From the NCBI RefSeq assembly GCF_014337215.1, contig NZ_CP060635.1:323501-387500 (forward strand): a stretch of DNA of 64,000 nt. Direction: 5' to 3'. Both the position numbers and the translations under genes were made by a program. Shown piece by piece: positions 16,082 to 23,296 of this stretch (its first letter is position 1; each line of letters starts with the position of its first letter). The notes beneath the pieces were generated by a model. That model was not told the DNA's origin. It was given only the letters and a program-made list of their open reading frames with translations, and made no database searches. Source of the DNA: Wansuia hejianensis. GTDB taxonomy: Bacteria > Bacillota > Clostridia > Lachnospirales > Lachnospiraceae.

Positions 16082-17376
16082 ACACAATGTATAGGTGATG
16101 CTGTTTCTTTCATTTTCACTTCCGCATCATATAAATTTTTGTGTAAAGGAATTGCCATAAATACCGTAATAAGTGCCGATAGTACATCAGCGATCGGCTG
16201 CGCATATAAAATACCGTTTAATCCCCACACAGCGGGCAGGATTAAGATAACAGGAATAAAGCAGATCCCTTGCCGGCAAGCCCCAAGAAGGAAGCCTTCT
16301 TTTCCTTTTCCCAGTGCGAGAAATAAGGAAGAATAAACGGTATAATATCCAAACAGCATAAAGGTGATGCCATTTATCCTCAAGGAGTTTGCGCCAGTGC
16401 GAATCATTTCAGTATTTCCGGCAGTAAACTGGGAAACGATGGCGGTTGAAAACAGTGAAAATGCTAAACCTGCGATTGGCTGAAAACCTTTGATAAAACC
16501 AAATACGGTTAGGCTGCCCATAGATACAAGGCGGGTCACCACGCCCATCCCTGCGATGACGGCGTCACCATAATTTCCAGACGCATTGTTTATCATGGAA
16601 ATAGACAGGCTTGTTAAGAGTTGAAATAAAAGGGTAGAAATACCGATTTTAAAGATTTCAGATAAAACATCTTTGGAAAAAGCACAATCCTTAATGGTAA
16701 AACGAAAAGTGCTTTTCTTTTGGAAAATATAAACCAGATATACCACAGTAGATACAAGCTGTGAAATTGCCGTGGCGATGGCTGCTCCTGCAACGCCTAA
16801 ATTCAAAGTATCAATGAACAACGGGTCCAATCCGATGTTGAGGACAGCGCCAAACAATAAAGCGCACATTGTGGTTTTGGCTGCACCTTCGTTTGTGACG
16901 ATGTTGTTCCTTGTTACATTAAATACATTGAAAATACAGGAAATAATATAGATACCGGCATAAGTAGACGCATAGGGCAGAATACTTTCTGTTGCACCTA
17001 AAAGCCTTAAAATAGGATTTAGAAAAATAACAGAAAGAAGAATAATAACTGCACCCACGGCAAGACTGCTATACAATGCGGTACTGGCAACTGTATTTGC
17101 CTGTTCTTTATCTCTCTGACCTAATAATCTGGAAATATAGGAAGCTGCACCGGTACCGAATAGAAGCCCTAACCCAACGACAACCTGACCGAGTGGATAA
17201 ACGACAGAGATGGCACCCATCTGGCTCTCACCTAATCCACCAACAAAGTAGGCGTCAACAAGGTTGTATAAGGCATTGATAAGCATGCCAATCATCGTTG
17301 GAATACCCATAGCTAAGAGGGCTTTTGGAATTGGAGTACTTCCCAATAATTCGATTTTTCTGTTTTGACTGTTCAT
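16075..17376 (-). CDS. MATE family efflux transporter (PadR-linked)
   Basis: A 433-residue integral membrane protein with about twelve hydrophobic segments. The N-terminus KIELLGSTPIPKALLAMGIPTM and the NALYNLVDAYFVGGLGESQMGA block are typical of MATE drug exporters. It is distinctly more AT-rich than the first MATE gene at 12330 and clearly a separate lineage. It is divergent from a PadR regulator across an 85-base region with a palindromic operator, so its expression is probably induced by a compound that PadR senses. The start has AGGAG upstream on the minus strand. Confidence 0.92.
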   Translation of the reverse strand: MNSQNRKIELLGSTPIPKALLAMGIPTMIGMLINALYNLVDAYFVGGLGESQMGAISVVYPLGQVVVGLGLLFGTGAASYISRLLGQRDKEQANTVASTALYSSLAVGAVIILLSVIFLNPILRLLGATESILPYASTYAGIYIISCIFNVFNVTRNNIVTNEGAAKTTMCALLFGAVLNIGLDPLFIDTLNLGVAGAAIATAISQLVSTVVYLVYIFQKKSTFRFTIKDCAFSKDVLSEIFKIGISTLLFQLLTSLSISMINNASGNYGDAVIAGMGVVTRLVSMGSLTVFGFIKGFQPIAGLAFSLFSTAIVSQFTAGNTEMIRTGANSLRINGITFMLFGYYTVYSSLFLALGKGKEGFLLGACRQGICFIPVILILPAVWGLNGILYAQPIADVLSALITVFMAIPLHKNLYDAEVKMKETASPIHCVK

Positions 17377-17392
17377 AGTGTTCTCCTTTCAC

Positions 17393-17440
17393 TTGACAAA
17401 TGAAATAAAATATACTGCTATAAAGTATAGTAGTTGTCAA
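17393..17440. promoter_or_regulatory. divergent promoter region with PadR-type palindrome
   Basis: Between the divergent MATE and PadR genes lie nested inverted repeats. The outer pair is TTGACAA (17393-17399) and TTGTCAA (17434-17440), which also supply minus-35-like boxes for both directions. The inner pair is TATACT (17411-17416) and AGTATA (17424-17429), 7 bases apart. The inner palindrome is the size expected for a PadR dimer site. Confidence 0.55.
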
Positions 17441-17461
17441 GAGAGTAAAGGAGGAACTGAT

Positions 17462-17989
17462 ATGGCGACCATTGACCTGATTGTGTTGGGAATATTAAAA
17501 AAAGAGCCAATGAGTGCATATGACATTCAAAAATTGGTGGAGTACCGTAATATTTCAAAATGGGTAAAAATCAGCACCCCGTCTATTTATAAAAAGGTGA
17601 TTCAGTTAGAGGAGAAAGGATATATTACAAGCCATATTGAAAAAGACGGCAAAATGCCTGAAAAAGCAGTCTATTCTTTAAGTGAAGCAGGCAAGCAGGA
17701 ATTTGAGAAACTGATGGTTGAAATATCCTGTAAACCAATCAATATTTTTTTGGATTTTAATGCTGTTGTTGTGAATTTAGAAAGTATGACAAAAGAGAGT
17801 CAAAAGGAATGTCTGGATAATATTGAAAACAATATGAAAGTGTTAAAAACATATCTCGAAAAAAACATAGCTTTAAAAGAAAGTGTCGATGATATTCCCG
17901 CAACGGGCATGGCTGTTTTACAGCAGCAATATATGCTGGCGAAAGCGATAGAGGAATGGATTTGTACATTGAAGAAATCATTAGAGTGA
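17462..17989 (+). CDS. PadR family transcriptional regulator
   Basis: A 175-residue PadR protein. The winged-helix N-terminal domain shows DLIVLGILKKEPMSAYDIQK (about residues 4-23), then the STPSIYKKVIQLEEKGYI recognition helix region (about 36-53) and the wing with EKAVYSLSEAGKQEFEKLM. A C-terminal ~90-residue helical part with coiled-coil character (Vir_Act-like dimer domain) follows. PadR proteins usually repress a neighbouring transporter until an effector binds; here that is the divergent MATE gene. The ATG at 17462 has AAAGGAGG upstream. Confidence 0.9.
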   Translation: MATIDLIVLGILKKEPMSAYDIQKLVEYRNISKWVKISTPSIYKKVIQLEEKGYITSHIEKDGKMPEKAVYSLSEAGKQEFEKLMVEISCKPINIFLDFNAVVVNLESMTKESQKECLDNIENNMKVLKTYLEKNIALKESVDDIPATGMAVLQQQYMLAKAIEEWICTLKKSLE

Positions 17990-18139
17990 TTACAATGGAA
18001 AAGACAGTGATCGAAGAGCCAGACGCGGGAATATGTGCTGAAGCAGACTGAGCTTAAGAAGCAGTTTGTGTATCGCTTAAATAAAGCAAAAAGCGCGGTA
18101 ACATTGAACAGGCAGCTTACAGGCCTTTGTGGCTGACAG
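17990..18139 (+). other. coding scrap before the AraC gene
   Basis: About 35 codons (REYVLKQTELKKQFVYRLNK...) end at a TGA near 18137 without a start. The composition looks coding, but no family is recognised. It probably marks the right edge of the AT-rich inserted patch. Confidence 0.25.
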
Positions 18140-19030
18140 GTGACAGAAGAGATGGAATTATATCAGATTTATACCCCAATTACAGCAGCGCCGTTTGCGC
18201 ATCATGAAAGACACACGGAAATATCCCCGTGCAGCGCTCTAAAACCATACGTGAGATGCTTCTGGGGGAGCGAATGGCCATATAAGGCAGGGGAAAACGA
18301 AGTGATACCGAGAAATCTGGTAACACCAGATACCTGTATGGATATCATTTTTACTGTAAATGAGACAAAGAACAGAATCGACAGCAGCTTCAGCGGTATT
18401 GACGACAGGGCTTTTCAGGCCGGAGGCAGTTTGATGCAGAAGGAGACGGTTTCAACGTTCGCAATCCGTTTCTATGCCTGGAGTGCGGTCCTTTTTTCAG
18501 AAGATTCTTTAAAACATGTGCGCAATACTCACATGGACGCGGGGCAGCTCTTTTCACGGCTGAAAAAAGATATTGGGAAACGTCTGTTTGATGCGGTCAC
18601 CCTGAGAGAACGCATCGCTATAGCAGAGAAGTATTTGCTGGCCCACATCAGGCCCGGCAGAGAAAACCGGCTGGTGATGGAAGGAGTTTCGGCAATTGTC
18701 CGTAACCGCGGACAGATAAAGATCGCAGAGGCTGTCAGGGAAATACATATCAGCAGCCGTCAGATGGAACGGGTATTTCTTGAAAATATTGGGATCTCAC
18801 CGAAGAAACTGGCGTCTCTGGTCCGGTATCAATATCTGTGGAAGGATATTCTTTATCAGGACAGGTTCGATATACAGGATGCGGTTTTTAAATACGGATA
18901 TACCGATCAGGCACATCTGCTGAAAGATTTTAAAAGATTTCATACCTTGTCGCCAGGTAATGCCAGGCAGCTGGCCCTGCAGCACGTCGCTTTTTTACAA
19001 GCAGGAGAGCCGGAAGCTGTGTTAAACTAA
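18140..19030 (+). CDS. AraC family transcriptional regulator
   Basis: A 296-residue regulator. Residues ~30-150 form an N-terminal domain with CFWGSEWPYK and VTPDTCMDIIFTV, like the DUF6597 sensor part found in many AraC proteins. The C-terminal ~100 residues hold two helix-turn-helix units: KIAEAVREIHISSRQMERVF, then DIQDAVFKYGYTDQAHLLKDFKR. Its target is probably the VOC gene 43 bases downstream, but the effector is unknown. The start is GTG at 18140 or ATG at 18152; neither has a strong ribosome site. Confidence 0.85.
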   Translation: MTEEMELYQIYTPITAAPFAHHERHTEISPCSALKPYVRCFWGSEWPYKAGENEVIPRNLVTPDTCMDIIFTVNETKNRIDSSFSGIDDRAFQAGGSLMQKETVSTFAIRFYAWSAVLFSEDSLKHVRNTHMDAGQLFSRLKKDIGKRLFDAVTLRERIAIAEKYLLAHIRPGRENRLVMEGVSAIVRNRGQIKIAEAVREIHISSRQMERVFLENIGISPKKLASLVRYQYLWKDILYQDRFDIQDAVFKYGYTDQAHLLKDFKRFHTLSPGNARQLALQHVAFLQAGEPEAVLN

Positions 19031-19073
19031 TGAAATCACGGCGTTGAAAAAAAGTGAAAGCAGGAGGGATAAC

Positions 19074-19463
19074 ATGAAGCTGGAAGGATTCGGGATTTTT
19101 GTAACAGACATGCCTGCCATGGTGCGGTTTTACAGGGATGTGCTTGACTTTGAGATCAGAGAGGCGGAAGATGCGGAAAATATTTATCTGGAGAAGGACG
19201 GCACTCTGTTCCTGATGTACCGGAGAAAGGATTTTGAATCGATGACGGGCGCTTCCCTCCAGTATGCGGGCGGAGTGAACGGGCATTATGAAATCGCGTT
19301 GGGCGTGGAAAACTATGCGGCCGTTGACCGGGTCTTTGATGAGGTGGTTTCCAAGGGCGCGGCTGCCATTATGAAGCCTGCCACGATGGAATGGGGCCAG
19401 CGGACTTGCTATATCTCTGATCCAGAGGGGAATCTGATAGAGATCGGTTCCTTTGTTAAATAG
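19074..19463 (+). CDS. VOC (glyoxalase/dioxygenase superfamily) protein
   Basis: A 129-residue protein with the two beta-alpha-beta-beta-beta modules of the VOC fold. It starts KLEGFGIFVTDMPAMVRFYRDVLDF and ends TCYISDPEGNLIEIGSF, where the Glu is a typical metal ligand. It could be a glyoxalase-like or resistance-type protein; no specific substrate motif is seen. The ATG follows CAGGAGGG at seven bases. It probably lies in one unit with the AraC regulator. Confidence 0.8.
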   Translation: MKLEGFGIFVTDMPAMVRFYRDVLDFEIREAEDAENIYLEKDGTLFLMYRRKDFESMTGASLQYAGGVNGHYEIALGVENYAAVDRVFDEVVSKGAAAIMKPATMEWGQRTCYISDPEGNLIEIGSFVK

Positions 19464-19564
19464 GAGAAGCGCAGCCTGCCGCCCAAAGAGTGCCCAGGTT
19501 AAGTAAAGGGATAAAGCAGCCTGAATACACATATATTGTTTTGAAACAAATATGGGAGCATTTT

Positions 19565-20674
19565 ATGCGCAAATCTTCAGGTGTAATTTATATCCGGAGA
19601 AGATATCTGGTGACAGCCGGACTTCTGGTACTGGCTATGCTCGCCGGATTCGCCGGAAATTTTGCTGCGAAGCGAGGCGCTTCCGGCGGGGCCGGAGCCA
19701 GCGCCGCTGCCGGGGCTCAGGCCGAGGAAACATATATTAAGTGGGTTGATTTTGATGTGACGAAAGAAGCCATGCAGAAGGCATATGAGTATGACCTGAG
19801 TACGCATGAGATGGAACAGCCAGTACATTGGGTGGATTTATTGGCCTATCTGGGGGCAAAATACGGCGGGGATTTCAGCAGGTATAAGGAAAGCGATCTG
19901 GAGGAGGTAGTACAGCGGCTGCAGGCGGGGGAGACCTCCGTGGAAAAGATGGCCGCGGAAATGAAATATTATTCCTATTACCGGGAAGCGTATGGAGCCG
20001 TGCTGGACGGTATGGTCGGAGAATATCAGGTGGAAGAGAAGGATGCGACCGGTACTCACTGGGTAATGAAATATGGATTAAAGGCATTTCATCCGATCGC
20101 AAAAAGCTTTCCATATTCTGACTATGATGACTTCGGAAGCTCCCGCAGCTATGGGTACAGCAGGCCCCATCTGGGACATGATATGATGGCACAGGTAGGG
20201 ACGCCTGTGGTAGCCGTGGAATCGGGATACGTGTATCTGCTGGGGTGGAACCAGTACGGCGGGTGGAGGATCGGAATCAACAGCTTTGACGGGAAGCGCT
20301 ATTATTATTACGCCCATCTCCGAAAGGACTTTCCCTATGCCGGCTGGCTGAAAGAGGGAAGTGTGGTTCAGGCGGGAGATGTGATCGGCTACGTGGGACG
20401 GACTGGCTACAGTGCGGCTGAGAATGTAAACAACATCGATGAATATCATCTGCATTTCGGGTTGCAGCTGATTTTTGACGAATCCCAGCGGGATGGAAAT
20501 AATCAGATCTGGATTGACGTATATCCGCTGGTAAATTTCCTGTATCAGAATCAATCGGAGACGGTCAGGGATGATTCCACGAAAGAATGGAGCAGAACCA
20601 TCCCCTTCCAGGACCCTGTGGCTCAGGCATACATGAAAACGGGTGAAAGTAATGAGCCGGCCGTATCCGGCTAG
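19565..20674 (+). CDS. M23 family (LytM-type) peptidase, membrane anchored
   Basis: The 369-residue protein has one N-terminal membrane helix (about residues 13-33, YLVTAGLLVLAMLAGFAG) after a basic RRR run. An Ala/Gly linker and a ~130-residue helical region follow, then the zinc peptidase domain. PHLGHDMMAQVGTPVVAVESG (about 202-222) has the HxxxD ligands, and EYHLHFGLQL (about 296-305) the HxH. LytM-type enzymes cut peptidoglycan cross-bridges or glycine-containing peptides outside the cell, so a role in cell-wall remodelling is likely. The ATG at 19565 follows GGGAG. A terminator lies ~140 bases downstream. Confidence 0.88.
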   Translation: MRKSSGVIYIRRRYLVTAGLLVLAMLAGFAGNFAAKRGASGGAGASAAAGAQAEETYIKWVDFDVTKEAMQKAYEYDLSTHEMEQPVHWVDLLAYLGAKYGGDFSRYKESDLEEVVQRLQAGETSVEKMAAEMKYYSYYREAYGAVLDGMVGEYQVEEKDATGTHWVMKYGLKAFHPIAKSFPYSDYDDFGSSRSYGYSRPHLGHDMMAQVGTPVVAVESGYVYLLGWNQYGGWRIGINSFDGKRYYYYAHLRKDFPYAGWLKEGSVVQAGDVIGYVGRTGYSAAENVNNIDEYHLHFGLQLIFDESQRDGNNQIWIDVYPLVNFLYQNQSETVRDDSTKEWSRTIPFQDPVAQAYMKTGESNEPAVSG

Positions 20675-20687
20675 TCAGCCCATTACC

Positions 20688-20789
20688 CTAAATAGATTCT
20701 TGAAAGGCTGCCAGTTCTCCGCTGTGGGCCTGTTCCATATCTATATGTCCGTCCAGGAGTTTCAGGGCGATTTCCTGTTCTTCAGTCAT
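20688..20789 (-). CDS. possible 33-residue peptide, unknown
   Basis: The minus-strand frame MTEEQEIALKLLDGHIDMEQ... is complete, acidic and coding-like, and ends with TAG 13 bases from the M23 stop. No good ribosome site is seen, and a terminator hairpin lies just upstream in its own direction. It could be a real small protein or the tail of a lost gene. Confidence 0.3.
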   Translation of the reverse strand: MTEEQEIALKLLDGHIDMEQAHSGELAAFQESI

Positions 20790-20811
20790 TAACTTAAACT
20801 GGATTCGAATA

Positions 20812-20858
20812 GCCGCCGTGCGGGGAAGCAAAGGAAGCTTCCTGACGGCGGCCTCTTT
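20812..20858 (+). terminator. two-part hairpin terminator before tag
   Basis: GCCGCCGT (20812-20819) pairs with ACGGCGGC (20845-20852). Inside it GGAAGC (20824-20829) pairs with GCTTCC (20837-20842). CTCTTTA follows. It lies between the M23 gene and the promoter of tag and could act in both directions. Confidence 0.6.
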
Positions 20859-20885
20859 ACTGTGCAAAAATTAATATTTCTATAG

Positions 20886-20914
20886 TTGAGATCGGCCGCA
20901 GGATCAATTATAAT
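20886..20914 (+). promoter_or_regulatory. promoter of tag
   Basis: TTGAGA (20886-20891), 17 bases, TATAAT (20909-20914). Transcription would begin near 20921, which supports the ATG at 20972 rather than 20924 as the start of tag. Confidence 0.75.
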
Positions 20915-20971
20915 AGACAGAATATGACAAGACCAAAACCGGCAGACTGTTATCAGAGAAAGGACGGCAGG

Positions 20972-21574
20972 ATGGTAAGATGTAAATGGTGTCTGGGCAA
21001 TGAAAAAATGGTAAAATACCACGACGAGGAATGGGGAATTCCCCTCCATGACGACAGGAAACAATTTGAATATCTGATGATGGAGGTAATGCAGTGCGGC
21101 CTGAACTGGAACATGATGATCCAGAAACGTGAGATTTTCCGCCAGTGTTTTGAAGATTTTGATTATGAGAGGGTGGCCCGCTACGGAGAAGAGGATATAC
21201 AAAAGATCCTGGAGACGGAGGGGATGATAAAGTCGAGGCGCAAAACTGAGGCGGTCATTCATGATGCGGAATGTTTTCTGGAGGTGAGAAAAGAATTCGG
21301 GTCCTTCAGCAACTATCTGTGGAGCTTTACAAAAGGGAAAACAATCCTTTACGCCGGACATCAGAAAGGACGGATACCGGCGAAAAACGGGCTGTCAGAT
21401 ACAGTGAGTAAAGATTTGAAAAAACGGGGCTTCAAATATCTGGGTTCTGTGACCGTATATTCCCATCTCCAGGCTTGTGGGATGGTCAATGACCATGTGG
21501 AGGAGTGCTTCAGGTATCAGGATATTGTGGAGCACTATCCGGTTATACATAAACGGAGAGATAATGAGGGTTGA
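20972..21574 (+). CDS. tag: DNA-3-methyladenine glycosylase I
   Basis: Removes 3-methyladenine from alkylated DNA. The 200-residue protein begins RCKWCLGNEKMVKYHDEEWG, with the first zinc-binding cysteine and the histidine-glutamate pair of the TAG family. FEYLMMEVMQCGLNWNMMIQKRE (about residues 29-51) carries the conserved Glu and Trp of the base pocket. The HLQACGMVNDH end supplies the remaining zinc ligands. The ATG at 20972 is chosen because AAAGGA precedes it and the promoter's start point lies beside the earlier ATG. Confidence 0.93.
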   Translation: MVRCKWCLGNEKMVKYHDEEWGIPLHDDRKQFEYLMMEVMQCGLNWNMMIQKREIFRQCFEDFDYERVARYGEEDIQKILETEGMIKSRRKTEAVIHDAECFLEVRKEFGSFSNYLWSFTKGKTILYAGHQKGRIPAKNGLSDTVSKDLKKRGFKYLGSVTVYSHLQACGMVNDHVEECFRYQDIVEHYPVIHKRRDNEG

Positions 21575-21710
21575 CGGAGGCAGTAGCCGCCGGGGAGATG
21601 GTTAAGCGGGAGGATATTTTGAAAGTAAATACATACAAATCCAGCCGCTTGTGATAAAATGATGGGAAAGACCAAAGACGGAACGTGCGGTCGATGGAGG
21701 AGGTAATTCC

Positions 21711-22939
21711 TTGGGTAAGAAGATGTTGCAGGAGGCAGAGGCCCTGGCCCGCAAGATACTGGTCACGTATTTCTGCGAATCTGATATGGAATTTATGATC
21801 TCTACTTTTGCAGATGACATAATCTGGCTGGGAGGCGGAGAAAAGCAGAAGGCAGAAGGGAAGGAAGCCGTTGCGGCCAGCTTCCGGATGGGGAAGGATG
21901 GTATGATAGCCTGCGATATGTCTGAAGAGGTGTACCATTCTATTGACCTGGGAGGCGGCAGTTACCTGTGTGAAGCTGTCAGCAGGCTCCGGAGCAGGCC
22001 GGAAAGCGGAGCGTATCTCAACACGGTCCAGCGGGACACATTCGTATTTCGTGAGAAAGACGGACGGCTGGAAACGGTGCATATCCACAATTCTATTCCC
22101 TATGCGCCCATTAAGGACGATGAGCTGTTTCCGCTGGAGGAGGGCCGCAGGGAATTTGAGAGGCTTCAGTCTGCTCTGAACATCAGGAATATTGAATATG
22201 AGCATCAGGCTAAGTTCCTGGAACAGCTATATAACACGGTGCCTTGCGGAATACTGCAGTTTTCAACGGATGCCGCCCATGAGCTGATTGCGCTGAATCC
22301 CATGACCTGGAAGCTTTATGGGTACGATTCAGAGGAAGAGTACCGCAGCCATATTAAAAGTCCGCTGCAGGCGGTTGAGCCGGAGGACTATGACTGGATC
22401 GTGAACACCATTGAAGGGCTTGCGCTGAACGGAAGAGCAGTATCCTATCACCGGAGATGCATCCGGAAAAGCGGGGAAGAAGCCTGGATCAATGTGGTGA
22501 TGGGACGGATTGTGAACAGCAATGGCCAGGAAGTGATACAGGCAGTGTTTACGGATATCACAGACCAGATGCGCCTGGAGAAAGCCCAGGAGCAGGAACG
22601 GATTCTTGAAAACTGGTTCCTAATAAAGGATGCTATTTTGAAATGCAGGAGGAGTGCGCCGTTGATGTTTCCGCTTCTTATCAGGAGGATTTCGAAGCAT
22701 TGAGGTGGCGGAAAACGGTGAAATAGCAGTGGAATGCTTCAGGAACAGAGAGCCGGGTTATTATCAGGTGATCCTTATGGATATCAGAATGTCCGTCATG
22801 GATGGGATTGAGGCGACAAAGGTGATACGTGGGCTGGATCATCCGGATGCGGGGACAATTCCGATTGTGGCTATGACTGCCAATGCTTTTGGGGAAGATA
22901 AAAAAGAAGCTTTTGACGCAGGTATGACAGGATATCTAA
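21711..22939 (+). pseudogene. hybrid sensor kinase with kinase core deleted
   Basis: A TTG start after GGAGGAGG opens a SnoaL-like domain (about residues 1-125) and a PAS domain (about 163-290, ending VFTDITDQMRLEKAQEQE). The frame then changes near 22625. In the new frame NKGCYFEMQEECAVDV resembles the end of a histidine-kinase ATPase domain plus linker. Near 22700 the frame changes again into EVAENGEIAVECF...ILMDIRMSVMDGIEATKVIR, the second part of a receiver domain. The dimerisation/ATPase core and the receiver's first third are therefore missing. The remnant ends at about 22939, where HAD sequence begins. Confidence 0.75.
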
Positions 22940-23266
22940 TGTCCGATTCCGGTCTACGTAATCAGCAATAATGGGATACAGTATGTGGAAAAGGCGATGA
23001 AGCAGAAAGGCCTTTTAACGGCCGGCATCATCTGTGCGGACATGGTGCGGGCGTATAAGCCCCGCAGGGAGATATTTGATAAGGCTCTGGAGGTAAGCGG
23101 ATGCCGGGCAGAGAAGGTGCTGCATATTGGCGATTCCTACAGTTCTGATGTGCAGGGAGCTGCGGCGGCCGGTATCCGGCCGGTGCTCATACAGAGGACA
23201 GAAGGGCAGGAATATGAAGATGTAACGGTGATCAGAAGGCTGACAGAGGCGCTGACACTTTTATAG
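22940..23266 (+). pseudogene. HAD-superfamily hydrolase, N-terminus deleted
   Basis: From about 22946 the frame reads IPVYVISNNGIQYVEKAM (HAD motif II), then KPRREIFDKAL (motif III lysine) and VLHIGDSYSSDVQGAAAAG (motif IV), typical of HAD subfamily IA phosphatases. The first ~100 residues with the nucleophile DxDxT are absent, and the sequence joins directly onto the receiver-domain remnant. It therefore looks like the survivor of a deletion and should be catalytically dead. Confidence 0.7.
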
Positions 23267-23296
23267 ATTGTTCTGCCGGGTTAGAAAAGAGGAGAT

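Noticed and set aside
20688..20789. 33-residue minus-strand peptide as a toxin or antitoxin
   Set aside because: There is no partner gene, ribosome site or family match; kept only as a low-confidence small frame.
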